Below, piece after piece: positions 33,198-44,861 of a stretch of DNA of 64,000 nucleotides. Every line of letters starts with the position of its first letter. Within the stretch, counting starts at the first letter, position 1. This DNA is from Phyllostachys edulis. Lineage: Eukaryota > Streptophyta > Magnoliopsida > Poales > Poaceae. Under the pieces are notes generated by a model. It was not told the DNA's origin. It was given only the letters and a program-made list of their open reading frames with translations, and did no database searches. Position numbers and translations under genes: made by a program. The DNA is taken from assembly GCA_036346405.1 (NCBI GenBank), contig CM070562.1, positions 111,326,412-111,390,411 on the forward strand, written 5' to 3'.

Positions 33198-34559
33198 GCA
33201 TAGTTTGGATCACGGAACCAAATCAGGTATCATAGATCACCATAACTAAACCCCTTCAGATCACGGAACCAATTTAGTAAGAGATCAACAAATCAAAGCA
33301 AGCAGGGATTCACTTCAGTTTCATCTCAGCACAAATTATAGCCTCGACTCGCATCAAGACAGATCGAAAGAGATCTCACCACCAGAAAGGCACTAAATGG
33401 AGCCGCGCGAGCTCCAGGTAGAAGATGGCTGCGTGGGACGTTCACTAGCGCCCCATGGAGAGCAGGAAGAGCGCGATACCGAGGAGGGCCTTCCCGGCGC
33501 CGGAGAGGAACCCCGGGTCTCGTCGCCGGCGACCGTGTCGTAGCTCTCGGGTCGGTGCGGCTGCAGAGTTGGGCTTCAAGTTTGGGCCTCAATTTGGGTG
33601 CCATTTCTTTTTTTTTTCTACCATATCAAATTTTGGGCCCATAACTACAAGGCCTTGACGTTTTTTGATTTGCAAACAAAGTATACTTAGTTCCAACGAC
33701 CAAGTAATAAAGTTCGCTTTAGGAGGAGTAATATGATCAGCAACAGTCTGGCTAAACAAGCTCAAAAAGAGAAGAAAAGGAAACAATATCTTGAACTGAA
33801 ATGATGGAGAGGCGCCACATTCACAATTTCCAAGGGATCTATCTGTTCATCATATTCCATCCCCCTTGTCTTCTTTTCTTCCAACCTTTTCTGTTTGGAA
33901 CAACTATTATTGTGATCACAGTTGGCTTGGAGATAGATAGGGCCAAAGCCTGCATATTTTGACGACTCCAATTACAAACCATCTTCTTTTGGTCCAAGAC
34001 TGAACCAAAGCAACTCCACACCCGCAGAAAAGCACTAATTTTCCTTTCCATTTGGCTCTCAATTTATGGTTTGGGATTAGTGCTAAAGTTGTTTGATTAG
34101 TGGGGTCTAACAGCTCTCAAGTGCCATTATAAGCATGCCTTTTGTGCTTAGCTTTGTTTGACCGATGACCAGCTTCTTGACCAGTTGAATCCAAACATAT
34201 ACTACTAATACTCCTTACTTGATAAGTACTTACAAAACACAAAGGGCCAGAGCACAGAAAAATAATGAAATTGCCATCAACTTTAAGAGACAATCCCTTC
34301 TATACTTCATTGGCTGTTCCTCAGGCCATTGACCAATTAAACATTGCAAAGATGACAAACATATTGGAAACTCTCCTTTCTCTTCTTTAGGTTTGCAAAA
34401 ACTGAGCTTGTTGTTGTTATGAATATCGCTTGTATTGAATATGAGGCTAATGGGCCAGTATATATACACAAAATACAGGTGGTGAATATGCACAGAACCC
34501 CTCATAACAATGAGGAATAACACACTTAGACATATATCTCTAACACCCCCCCTCAAACT

Positions 34560-37500
34560 CATGGTGGATCAACAACATTGAGTTTGGAGAGGTAGAAGCC
34601 ATGCTGTGCTTGAGTCTGAGCCTTCGTGAAGAAATCTGCTATCTGAAGCTCGGAAGGCACATCTTGAAGAGCAATCACCGATCATGCACACAAGACCGCA
34701 TGAAGGAAGCATCAACACCAATATGCTTGGTGAGCTCATGCTTCACAGATCACGAACACCTTGATAGCACTGTCTTTGTCGGATAAGAGAGTCGGTGTAG
34801 TGGCGAAACACCAAAATCCTCAAGTAACCATCGTAGCTAAGTAATCTCCGTTGTCAAGAGAGCCATAGCTCGCAACTCGACCTCTGCGACTCGAGCGGAC
34901 ACCTGCACTCTGCTTTTTGTCTTCCGAGCAATGAGAGAACCACAAAAAAAAAACAAGATGGCAGAGATAGACCGGCGATCGGAGGATCGCCGCCCAAGTA
35001 GCATCCGAATAAGCTGGTCAGAACGAGCCGAGCGTGGAAAGAAGAGACGGCGAGAATGTTGGGTCACGGGTAGGCTACGATAGCTACAAACAAAAATTTC
35101 TACCACGCAAACCCGTAAAGCCATGCAAGTAGATGATCATAGATCGTTACCACGTAAGCGAGCAGCGGAAGAAGGGTTGGAGTAGCTCGTCCAACGAAGA
35201 GCGCATCGATGTAGTGGTCGTAGTCGATCGTCCAACGTCCAGCAAGTCGATGTAGTGGTCGTAGTCGATCGTCTCCTCCAAAGAACGTCTGCGGTTCCTT
35301 GTCAAGATCGCGGATCGTCCTCAAGCGCAACAATCGTAGTAACGCTTCTACGGTATCCACACGTCCAGGGAAGGAACAACCGAACGCTGGTGTGCCAGCA
35401 CCAAGTCGCACGGTGGAGCTCTCAGGAAGATGGCGGCTAGGGTTTCGGTGGTGTTTCCCGCATCCCTCCCAACAGCCTCATGCACCTCTTATATAGTGCT
35501 CATGACGGATCCTATCCGAACACGTTTACGAATCGTATTCGTACTGATTTGTTCCAACCCGTTTAGTGTGTGACCCTGTAGGTTCGTGTGTAGTTCGGTT
35601 GTGAGTCGGAAACCGTTTTCGACCACAAGTCGTAGCGGCTCCTAGCAGAGCATATCGATTCCCGAATACACACAAATTACATCGGACGAACCTTAATGCA
35701 ATATGATCTACGACTAGGTCCTTATCACTTACGACTAGGTCATATCTTTATACGACCTGTTTGTATTTGATTACGACCAACTCGTAACTCCTTACGACTT
35801 GGTTTCGACCACTCTGTGATTACGTTCGACTAGTCTACGACTTGCTTGTATCTCCATACGACTAGTCCGTAGCTGGTCAAACTAAGCGATCTACTCATGT
35901 ATTCTCCCTTTGCCTCACGATATCTGGTTGAACTCCAGGTGAGATGTTGTGTCATCCATGGACTGTTCAATGCTTTCTCGATCGAGTGTCAGATAACTTT
36001 ACGTGGTCGAACACTTCGACTACTAGTGGCATGGCCATGCACTTTCTTTATCCAATCACAACGAGGGCCCGAGATATCTCTCTGTTATGTTAGGAGGGCA
36101 AATCCATATCCCACAGTCACATTCCTCTCCATGTTTGAGTATACCCAAAGCTACCTTTATAACTACCCGATTCACGGTGTAGCGTTTGGTAACCCCTAAG
36201 AGTGCTCTTACACATGTAGGAAACCATGTTGATCTCGTGTCTAAGGATTATACATCATCATTGCTTGAGACCAACTAACGACACATAGATTCATAACAAT
36301 CTCAATAGTGTCTCAAGGTGGGTCTTATCCAACATCATGTTCTCTAACATGTGTCCATATTATTGGTTTGATATCTCCATATCTATGACTCGTGAAACAT
36401 AGTCATCAACCAATACATATGCTAGTCTATTCATATGTGTCCTCATATGTTTACGACCAGGGATCGATAAGAATAATTATTGCGTAAATATAGAGTTTCA
36501 CAATCAAGTCACATACTTGATAATAAATATTAACAATATTATTCTAGGAACAAGATAACACATTATCCAATGTCATGAACATAATGAAATATAATCATCT
36601 CTATGATTGCCTCTAGGGCATATTTCCAACAGAGAAATAGTCCCACGAAGGTATCGCAGAACTCGAAGAAGGTGACTGTAGTGGACCTGAGTGGGAGCAG
36701 AAACGAACTGACTCAGAATGTGAACTGTATAAGTGATATCGGACGAGTATGAAAGAAGATAGACAAGACTCCCAACAAGATGACGATAGCGAGTCGGATC
36801 GAGAAAGAGGCTCGCCATCGAGGGTCGAGGTGAACATTGAGCTCCATGGGAGTCTCAGCGATCACGATGATCGGTGAGAGAGACGCGATCAAGAAGATCT
36901 GAATATACTTCTCTTGGGACATAAAGAAACCATCCGAGTGGAAGTAACCTCAATCCCAAGGAAGTAAACGAAGAGGACCAAGATCGACATAAGGAATCGC
37001 TCACTAAGACGAGCCTTGACAAAGGCAATGTACTCAAAATCATCTCCGTAATGAGCATATCATCAACATACGAAAGAAGAAGAGTCCGACCACGAGGCGA
37101 AGTGTGGACAAAGAGCGCAGATCATGATCACTTGTCAAAAACCAAAGAAGAAGACCACCACAGAGGAGAAGCGCTCAAACCAAGCACGAGGGGCTTGCTT
37201 AAGGCCATAGAGAGAGCGGCGAAGGCGACATCATGCCCTCGAGAAGAATACCCAGGTGGCGGATGCATGTAGACCTCCTCACGCAACTCGCCATTCTTGA
37301 CATCAAGCTGAGAAACAGACCAGTGGCGAACAGACGCCATCGAAAGAAGAGTACGGACAGTGGTCATGTGGGCCACAGGAGCAAAAAGTCTCGTCGTAGT
37401 CACGACCATGCTCTCGCTGGAAGCCACGAGCAACAAGGCGCGCCTTTATAGTGCTCAAGGGAGCCATCGAGCGAGTCTTAATCTTATAGACCCACTTACA

Positions 37501-40391
37501 CGTGATAGGGCGAGTGAGTTGGAAAAGGAACAAGATCCAAAGTACCAAGACGCTCAAGGGCGAGAATCTCCTCGGCCATGGCATGTCGCCACTCAGGATG
37601 AGCAACAAGATCCGGAGGGAGACATGCTCACAAGTAGCGGCGCCAAGAAAGGCAAAAGCAGGCGGGGGCGAATCGATCGGCGATCGCGGAGAGCGTGGCG
37701 AGGAGAAGATGACCCATCGAGAGGAAGATGGAGCATCGAAGAAGATGGAACATCGAGAAGATGGCTCATCTGGAAGATCCTCAATACGAGGTCGGCGAGT
37801 GTAGACGAGTGTAGTGGGGAACCCGAGGAGCGCGCAGAGACGCGGCAAGGCGATAACGACGGAGAGGCCACAGGAGGAATATGTGGAGACTCGGTGGGGC
37901 CGGGTGGACGAGGGCAAAAGCAGATATAGGTGTATCGGAAAGGTCAAAAGGACGAGAGACTCCACAGAGGAAGCCGAAGGAGAGCAGGGCGTGGGTAGAA
38001 AGGGCGAGACTCGTCGAAAGTCACATCCCGAGAAATCCGCATCTGTCGACCAACAGATCCCAAAGACCGATAGCCCTTGTGCTCGCATCAGTATCCCGTA
38101 AAACACACTCAACAGATGGCGGTCGGTTTGAGTACGTTCTCGAGGGCAAGAAGACGAAGGCGAGTAGTCAGGAAGGAGACCACAGAGACGCTCAAAAGGG
38201 ATAGCGCCCTGAAGAGCAGAAGAAGGCTGGATGTTGACGAGATAGGTGGCAGTGGAAACAGCCTCGGCCCAAAAGTGAGGTGGAATAGAGGCAACAATCA
38301 TCGATTGCGAAGTCAACTCAAGGAGGTGACGATGCTTGCGCCAACAACACCATTCTCGAGCATGAGCACCGTGACAAGAGAACGGCGAGAGTGCCTGCGC
38401 CAGCAAGGAAGCTGCGCAGGTAACGAGAGAGGTACTTGCCAGCAGAGTCAGCACGAAAGACACGAATAGGAGTGGAGAACTGTGTGTGAATCATAGTGGA
38501 AAATTGTTTATAGATAGACAAGGCCTCACTACGAGAAGACATGAAATATATCCAAGTGTGGCGAGAGAAATCATCTATAAATATGATATAATAGCGATGA
38601 CCCCCTTTCGAAACGAAGGGAGCCGGACCCCAAACATCTGAATGAACAAGATCAAAAGGACGCTGAGATACTAACTCACTATGAGGATAAGGAAGCTGAA
38701 TTTGTTTGCCTAACTTACAGCCCTGACAATCTAAAGACACGTCTCCTGAGACAGACCCCAGAAGACCACGACGAACTAAAGACGACAGACGAGATCCACA
38801 CAGATGGCCAAGACGGTGATGCCACTGCTGGAAAGAGCCGATAGACGGAGTGGCAGAAGCGGAGAGACTGGCGGCGACGGTGGCAGCGGAAGGAAGGTGA
38901 AGCCAGTCAAGCTCCCAGAGACGCCAGAGTCAAAGCGCCGAGGCCGAACCAACCAGAGCTCCGTGTGGCGGTCTGAACACAACAAGAGTCGAGTCGAGAA
39001 TGACCCGACAACCAAGATCGATGTCGTCCAAAGCAGAAAGAAGTCGCATGGTAAGGTGAGGAACATGAGCAAATGAAGGAACATGAAAAGATGAGTTGCT
39101 AAGAGATCCTCGACCGAGAGACGAAGAGAGGTACCATCAGCAGTGAGAACACTAATAGGAGAATCAAGAGGTGTAATGAAGGACAGAGTGGAAGCATCAG
39201 AATTCATGTGAAAAGATGCTCCAGAATCAAGAATCCACGGGAGGTATCTGACTATGTAGAAGGTGGTTTCTCGATGCAGAAGAGTCAATAGCGTAACTCG
39301 CAGAACACATCCGAGGAGAACACGAGGCGGCAAGCGGCGTCAAGTCGGCTATCTCTCGCCAAGGATGAGAAATCACGAATGAGTTGATGCAGTCGTTGAT
39401 GTAGAAGCACTAGTGTCAGTGCTAGTAGAAGAACGGCGTGAAAGATGCCGCTTCTTCTTATAGCACCGGACTCAATGTGGCCGACCTTGTCGCATAGGAA
39501 GCGATGAGGACGGCCACCTCTAGATGGAGGCGGCCACCACCGCCGCGTGGCGGCCATTGGAGGAGGCAAGCAGTGTCTTTGAAGCGTGGAAGCGAGCGGT
39601 GTAGCAGGTGGACGAGCAGCGAGCACAGAGGGGAGTGGCATCAGACCAGCACCACTCAAGCGAGTCTCCTCCACGCGTATCTCGGTAAGAGCCTCCAGGA
39701 GAGTGACACGAGGGTGCCGTGCAAGGAGCTGGGCACGCCTCTGCTCGAACTCAGGACGAAGGCGAGTAAGGAACTCGTAGACCCGCTGAAACTCCAAGTC
39801 AGCACGTACAGCTAGGCAGCACGGACACGAGCGACAACCAGCCGTGCGAAGAGAGTCCAACTGACGCCAGACAGCAGAGCTCTGGGCGTAAAAAGCGTCA
39901 ACAGTAGCATCACCCTGCTGAAGAGAGTGCTCCTGGCGGACCACGGACAGGTACAAGGCATCACCAGAGGGCTCGTAGCGCTGACGAAGGTGTGTCCACA
40001 TCTGGAAAGCCGAGGAGAGTCCCACAACCTCAGAAGAGAATTGAGGCTGGACACTAGCAATGAGGACAGCAGCAGCCCGAGCGTCGTCGTCGTACCACTG
40101 AGTATAGACGGTCAGTTGATCCTTGTAGGAATCCAGAGCCTCTTGGTAGGCAGAGGCAGCCTCATCATTAGCAAAGTGAGCGGCCTCGATGAGCGACCTT
40201 TTTTCTTGTCGTCGGGCGTATGACAGCGTAAACTCCGTCGGAGGAGTAGGGCAAGGCGGGCAGATAACATCGCCAGAGAGGATGCCCCAGAGACGAAGAC
40301 CACGCATATGAATGCGCATGTGAGACGCGAAGTCGGTGTAATTAACACCATCGAAGATTACCGGGCAATGAGGGAGAGAAACAGTACCCAT
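34560..40391 (-). pseudogene. Copia gag-pol polyprotein, broken
   Basis: Read on the minus strand, gag starts at 40391 (MGTVSLPHCPVIFDGVNYTD), with the UBN2-type gag domain and a degenerate zinc knuckle. Protease follows with the active-site motif LDSGASFHMNSD (about 39230). Next are the integrase zinc/GPxFV region (CQGCKLGKQIQLPYPHSE, about 38720) and catalytic core (HSDVWGPAPF, FIDDFSRHTW). Reverse transcriptase begins near 37500 (WVYKIK, ARLVARGF). A later part at 36573-36818 reads DPTRYRHLVGSLVYLL. RNase H (AEVELRAMALLTTEITWL) and the terminal tail (ELQIADFFTKA) lie beyond the nested solo LTR, at about 34570-34900. Several frameshifts break it, and the YVDD region is not intact in one frame. 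It could not act by itself. Confidence 0.88.
35057..36631 (-). mobile_element. Solo LTR nested in the Copia reverse-transcriptase/RNase H region
   Basis: This 1575-bp block begins on the minus strand TGTTGGAAATATGCCCTAGA and ends GTGACCCAACA, with 6-bp inverted ends TGTTGG/CCAACA. A perfect 5-bp duplication GAGAA flanks it (35052-35056 and 36632-36636). Copia coding sequence runs on each side of it. The opening matches a common grass Copia LTR start (from memory, not searched). It contains repeated TACGACTAG-type motifs (35700-35880) and a roughly 40-bp direct repeat near 35205-35270. Confidence 0.92.
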
Positions 40392-40564
40392 TGGTAGGCG
40401 GCGCTGGACGGTGCGGCGACCAAGGGAACGAAGTCTAACAGGCGGCGCTGGACGGCGCGGCGGTTAGAGCGACGTTTTTCTCTCTCTCCCCCTCTCTCTC
40501 TCCTTTTTTTTTTCGATTTCTTCGGCTGAGCTTGTAATGGGCCTAACCCAAAACAAACGAGACA

Positions 40565-41000
40565 GCTCGTGCAGGACTTAGAGTTCCCACACGGAGCGGC
40601 GGCAATGGCGGCGTCCTCCGGTGATGGCGGCGGCGGCGGCTCCCCTCCGGGCGGCAACGGAGCGGCGGCGGCGGCCTCCGAAGCGGCGGAGGCGAAGGCG
40701 GCGGCGGCTCCCTCTAGCGGCGGCAGCGCGGGAGAGTGGCGGCGGCGGCCCAGACGGCGACGTCGCGGAGAGCGGCGGCGGCCGGGAGAGCGGCGACCTC
40801 CGGGCGGCGACGGAGCGGCGGCGGCGGCCTCCTCCGAGCGGTGGAGGCGAGCGGCGGCGGCGGCCTCCGAGCAACGACGACGCGGGTGAGGAGCTCGGCG
40901 TTGGGCGGCGGCGGAAGCCGCCCCGAGCAACAGCGACGGCGGATGGAGCCGCCCTGAGACCTTGAGCGCCGGGCGGAGACGAAGCGGCACAAGAAGAAGC
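40565..41000. repeat. GGC/CGG-rich leader of the Copia element
   Basis: The 5' untranslated region between primer-binding site and gag is filled with GGCGGC runs and imperfect repeats such as GCGGCGGCGGCCTCCGA. It produces long open frames in most reading frames, but these reflect composition only. Confidence 0.7.
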
Positions 41001-41261
41001 CGACTCAAGCCGAGGGGAGACGTCAAAGATGACGATGAGAGGCGACCTCCAGATCGGATCCGAGAGGCGGCTGCGGCGGCATGACAAGCGAAGCGACGGG
41101 AAACCCTAGGTACGCTCTGATACTATGTTATGAATATCGCTTGTATTGAATATGAGGCCAATGGGCCAGTATATATACACAAAATACAGGTGGTGAATAC
41201 GCACAGAACCCCTCATAACAATAGGGAATAATACACTTAGACATATATCTCTAACAGTTGT

Positions 41262-42333
41262 GAACTGGAGTGATCTATTTACCTTCAGACACTAATAAGA
41301 ACAAAACTTGAGATAATGTTAGGGCCACCTAATCACTGATGACTAGCATCCTAGGCTACCAAACCATGTCCATGTGTAGATCATCTTAAACTAACCCACA
41401 TTAATGACGCGTTAAATCCACGGCTTTGCTCCAATCGATAAAGAGGACGGATCACAAAAGTCACTGGCCTATACCAATTGTTAATTCAACTGCGTTAGCT
41501 TTGCCTTGCATAGTTGCCTTCGTGGTGTTCAAGCAGACGCTCCAGATTGTAGCAGCCTCTCCCTGAATTAACTAAACAATGAGCTTATGTGCAGGTTCTT
41601 GCTTGCTTGCAGCAGTATTAGATAACCTGAACAGTTAGCTGCTCATTGGCTAGATATTGCTCTTAGCTATTAGCTTCTGACCTTAACTTTTAGCCTTTTG
41701 TAATGGATTCAGTGAACATGTCTGAGACTCTGAATGAAATTGTAGAGTCCAAGACGCTAGTCCTACAAACCTATAACAGTAGCACTGTTCTTATCTGATG
41801 ACTAAACTAAAGAAACACTGTATTAGGGTAATACCAAATACTGCAATGCTATGGCCACTGCTAGCACTCCAAACACTCAATGCAGTATTTGGTTTATCTA
41901 TCTCAATTATTGGAATGGTTAGACATTCCAATGGACTTGTACTACTTTACTATTTCTTTAGTGTGCTCAACATGGTAGCTAGCAAGATCCTATTTGGAGC
42001 GCTAGTTTTTCTTTTCGCTGGGATAACAACAAGAATGTACTAGCAGGAGTAATTTACTAGTAGTACTTGTTAACTTGGTCAGCCATCCTATTACAGTCAA
42101 TTCTACCAAGAAATCAGCCATTGGGATCAGTGACCTTCATCGCGCTTCTGTTTATGTGCGTGCGTGCTTAAGGTCAACATTTATGTAGAACATAGTCCTA
42201 CATGCAGTTAATTGAACCAAAAGTAAACGTTGCTGCAGCTGAGTTCATACCTGTCCTTAATCAAGGGGGCAATCTTTGTGCATGACATGAAAAACTAGGA
42301 TTATCATCAGCAGTCTATGAATGTATACAAGTG
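41262..42333. other. Intergenic DNA between two Copia-type elements
   Basis: AT-rich. A hydrophobic 81-residue frame at 41798-42043 was not recognised. It overlaps a 13-bp inverted repeat (ACCAAATACTGCA...TGCAGTATTTGGT, about 41833-41893) and a second stem (ATTGGAATG...CATTCCAAT) just after, so it may be a MITE rather than a gene. Confidence 0.45.
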
Positions 42334-42338
42334 CTTTT

Positions 42339-44025
42339 TGTTAGAATAGGTGTTAGAATATGAACTCTTTTATATTTTTTTATCTGTCTTTTGTATTGCC
42401 TTATCTGTATATGGTATGCATATTTGTACATCTTATATATATCGTCCATTGGGCCTCTTCAATATACACATAATATTCATAACATGGTATCAGAGTAAAG
42501 GTTCTAAACATTAGCTTCTAACCTAGTCTCCGATTGCTTCCGCTGCCCGTTGCCCCCGGGAGGAGCAATCTCGGCTCCCAGGGGCGGCCACATTAGTTTT
42601 AGGCTTTCCTAGTAGCAGCAGCAGTAGCATCTCCATCGTGCTCGAGCAGCTCGGCTCTGTCCAGGCGACAAGCACGTGCACCGGGCCTTCCTCTTCGGTA
42701 GTCCTTGGGGTTGGCGTCGATCCCCTTGGCCTGGATCGCCTGCGCGATGTCGGTGTACATCATCTCCATGGTCCTCCTCTGCCAGTCGAGGATCTTGCGC
42801 TCGTGGTCGATGGTGGCGCTTCTTCTTCATTCGTCCTCGATAGATCTAGTGTTCGTGGTCGATGGCAGCGGCGCTCGGTTCTCTCCGTCATGCCTAGCTG
42901 AGGCAGCGATCTCCTTTCATGGCGCCGCCACTCCAGATCGGCCTGGATCTGGCTGCCTCTGCTCGGATCCACTCCGACCCAAGCTCCCTGCGCCTCTTCC
43001 ACCTAAGCGACGCCGTGCGTGGCCGCCGCTTCGAGTCGCCCTTGGTCCGAGCCCCCTCCGCTCGAGCTGCGTCGCCCCGGATCGGGCCGCTGCCTCAGCT
43101 CCCCGCGATGCCACCCCGTGGGCCGCCGCCCCGTCGCCACGTGCTATGCTAGAAGAGCACCAGGAGGGGGGCACGAAGGAGGAGGCTCGGCTGGTGGGAA
43201 CAGTGATCCAGAGTAATAGACTGTTTGGCTAAAGAGGAAGAAGCGCAGGTATCTCATGGAACACCAAACACCATCACCAGTCCAAGCCTCCGGTTCCTTC
43301 AGAGGCCCATCACCCCGAAAGGTCTTGGCAGATCATCAGATCAGAAGCTTCTCGATGGCCATCTTGATCCTACAGAGTGTTGTTCCTCCATGCGAGTCCA
43401 CAAATTTATTACCAGTCATAGAAGCATAGGAATTGCCTTATACATGGCAGCAGCCACCGCTCCTGTTCTTCTTTCTGAGCCATGTGCAGATCGTAGAAGT
43501 CGTTACGATGCCGCCGCTTTCTTAGCCGCCGCCCCGAGCTTCTAAGGCTACGGCGCTACCATCTTGGGCTTCGATTTGCGCTGTCATGCTTCCACCTATT
43601 CCTATTCGGTTTAATTTGACAGCTCTCTCTATTCAGGTCGTTTTCATCATCTTCTTCGTCGTGTTGATGTGGTCGACTTTCTCAGCCCCTGCACCTTGTG
43701 CTTTATGGACTGTTACACGACCCCGAATGGGAGGAGATCTTTTGATACTCGACATATTTTTCAAGAGCTGCATGCTACGACGATATTATCAAGACTCGGA
43801 CTTCGGATTTTCCATATTTTAGTGTCAAACCTTTCCAAATGCACCGCTATTACATACGCCTTGCATTTGAGAGGGGGGGGGTTAGAATAGGTGTTAGAAT
43901 AGGGACTCTTTTATATTTCTTTATCTGTCTTTTGTATCGTCTTATCTGTATATGGCATGCACCCTTGTACACCCTATATATATCGGCCATTGGGTCTCTT
44001 CAATATACACACAATATTCATAACA
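42339..44025 (+). mobile_element. Non-autonomous Copia-like LTR element carrying a phospholipase D exon
   Basis: LTRs of 146 bp lie at 42339-42484 and 43880-44025, about 90% identical by eye. A perfect 5-bp duplication CTTTT flanks the 1687-bp element (42334-42338 and 44026-44030). The primer-binding site TGGTATCAGAG (42485) fits initiator-Met tRNA, and a G-run polypurine tract (43870-43880) precedes the 3' LTR. No gag or pol domain is present. The LTR ends resemble those of the 34415-41256 Copia element (TGTTAGA... and CCATTGG...ATATTCATAACA). The internal part carries host-derived sequence in antisense. Confidence 0.92.
42687..42795 (-). pseudogene. Captured phospholipase D alpha-type exon fragment
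   Basis: The minus strand encodes ILDWQRRTMEMMYTDIAQ followed by AIQAKGIDANPKDY. I recognise this as the conserved stretch of plant phospholipase D alpha found between the two HKD catalytic motifs. The frame is open across about 36 codons, then becomes unrelated (RRGRPGA) right after KDY. Neither HKD motif nor the C2 domain is present, so it makes no lipase. It lies antisense to the host retroelement and probably arose by capture of a cellular transcript or genomic exon. Recognition is from memory of the family. Confidence 0.85.
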
Positions 44026-44644
44026 CTTTTAGGGTCTGTAGAGAGGCAGAACTTGGTGACTAACTCAAAGTTGTGTAATAACTCTTCCTTAAACTTTTGG
44101 AATGCATTCTCAAACTTGTAAAAAAAAATTGAATAAGGAATAACCCAACTGTCGTAGGGGCGGCCCACCGACCCTATGGCACCGGCGGCACGACAAAGGG
44201 TCCCCAAGGGACCCGGCAGTGCTTCAGGGGGCTCCGAAGGCGACCCCGGAGTCGCCCTCCCTAAGGGGCCCCGAAGTTCCCGAAGACGCTTCTGGAGGCT
44301 CCGGAGGGGGCACCAAAGGCGACCTTCGGAGGGGCCTCGAAGGCCCCGAAGGCATTCCTGAAGCCTCCGAAGGGTCCCTGAGGGCCCCCAAGGTCGGCTC
44401 CAGGAATGTCCCCCGAGGGGACCCCGCGGGCCCCCCCTTGAAGGAGGGCCCCCGAAATGGCCTCGCAACCATCAGCAAAGTGCAACAAAGGTGGACCAAG
44501 CTCACTGTCCGGATAGACCAAGTCCAGGAGAGTCTACTATGCGCCGAGGTCTACCCTTAGGCTAGGAAAAGCCCCTACTACCCCTAGGGTAGTTGTACTT
44601 TCATAGGGGTATGGATGTAACTTCATGTACCCAACGGGGGAGGC

Positions 44645-44652
44645 TATAAATA
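44645..44652 (+). promoter_or_regulatory. TATA box of the 44150 gypsy LTR
   Basis: TATAAATA lies inside the 5' LTR, between inverted GGAGGC and GCCTCC. Its position, about 160 bp before the LTR end, is suitable for the element's U3 promoter. Confidence 0.6.
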
Positions 44653-44861
44653 GCCTCCTCCCCCTATCATTTGGGGGGAGAAAAAAGCATTTCTGACAAT
44701 CAATAAAAGTACACTTCCAGCTGGAATCCCGCTCTTGGGACCCTTCGGCCCCTCGCTTAGAAGCCAAGGGTCCCCCCTCACTTTACTGTCTGGTCTTTTT
44801 ACTACGATAGTTGGCGCCGTCCGTGGGGTTCGACAGGAGGGTCACAAGCACGAAGCATCGG

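Larger units (their letters stand above)
31200..34409. other. Intergenic region with simple repeats and no recognised gene
   Basis: Mostly AT-rich non-coding DNA. It contains an (AAAAG)7 run (31836-31870), a possible LINE-like 3' tail ending in an A-run near 32930, a poly-C run near 32807-32820, and a 113-bp tandem duplication. A short hydrophobic reading frame on the minus strand (about 33450-33535) is not a recognised gene. Confidence 0.5.
34415..41256 (-). mobile_element. Complete Copia LTR retrotransposon with nested solo LTR
   Basis: LTRs of 131 bp lie at 34415-34545 and 41126-41256, differing at 5 sites, all transitions. The flanking duplication GTTGT (34410-34414 and 41257-41261) is perfect. 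On the minus strand the primer-binding site TAGTATCAGAGC (41114-41125) follows the 5' LTR and matches initiator-Met tRNA priming. A polypurine tract (TTTGAGGGGGGG) precedes the 3' LTR. Internal order is gag, protease, integrase, reverse transcriptase, RNase H, which is Copia order. Without the nested LTR it is about 5.26 kb. Low LTR divergence (about 4%) points to recent insertion. Confidence 0.95.

Noticed and set aside
33326..33604. Minus-strand frame, including a hydrophobic run GKALLGIALFLLS in a neighbouring frame near 33450-33535
   Set aside because: Short, without splice sites or recognised family; may be an exon remnant but cannot be supported.
40569..41087. Several long frames on both strands rich in Ala, Arg and Pro
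   Set aside because: They come from the GGC-repeat leader of the Copia element; composition alone explains them.
41798..42043. Hydrophobic 81-residue frame that might be a small membrane protein
   Set aside because: It overlaps inverted repeats, lacks a good start context and matches no family I know.
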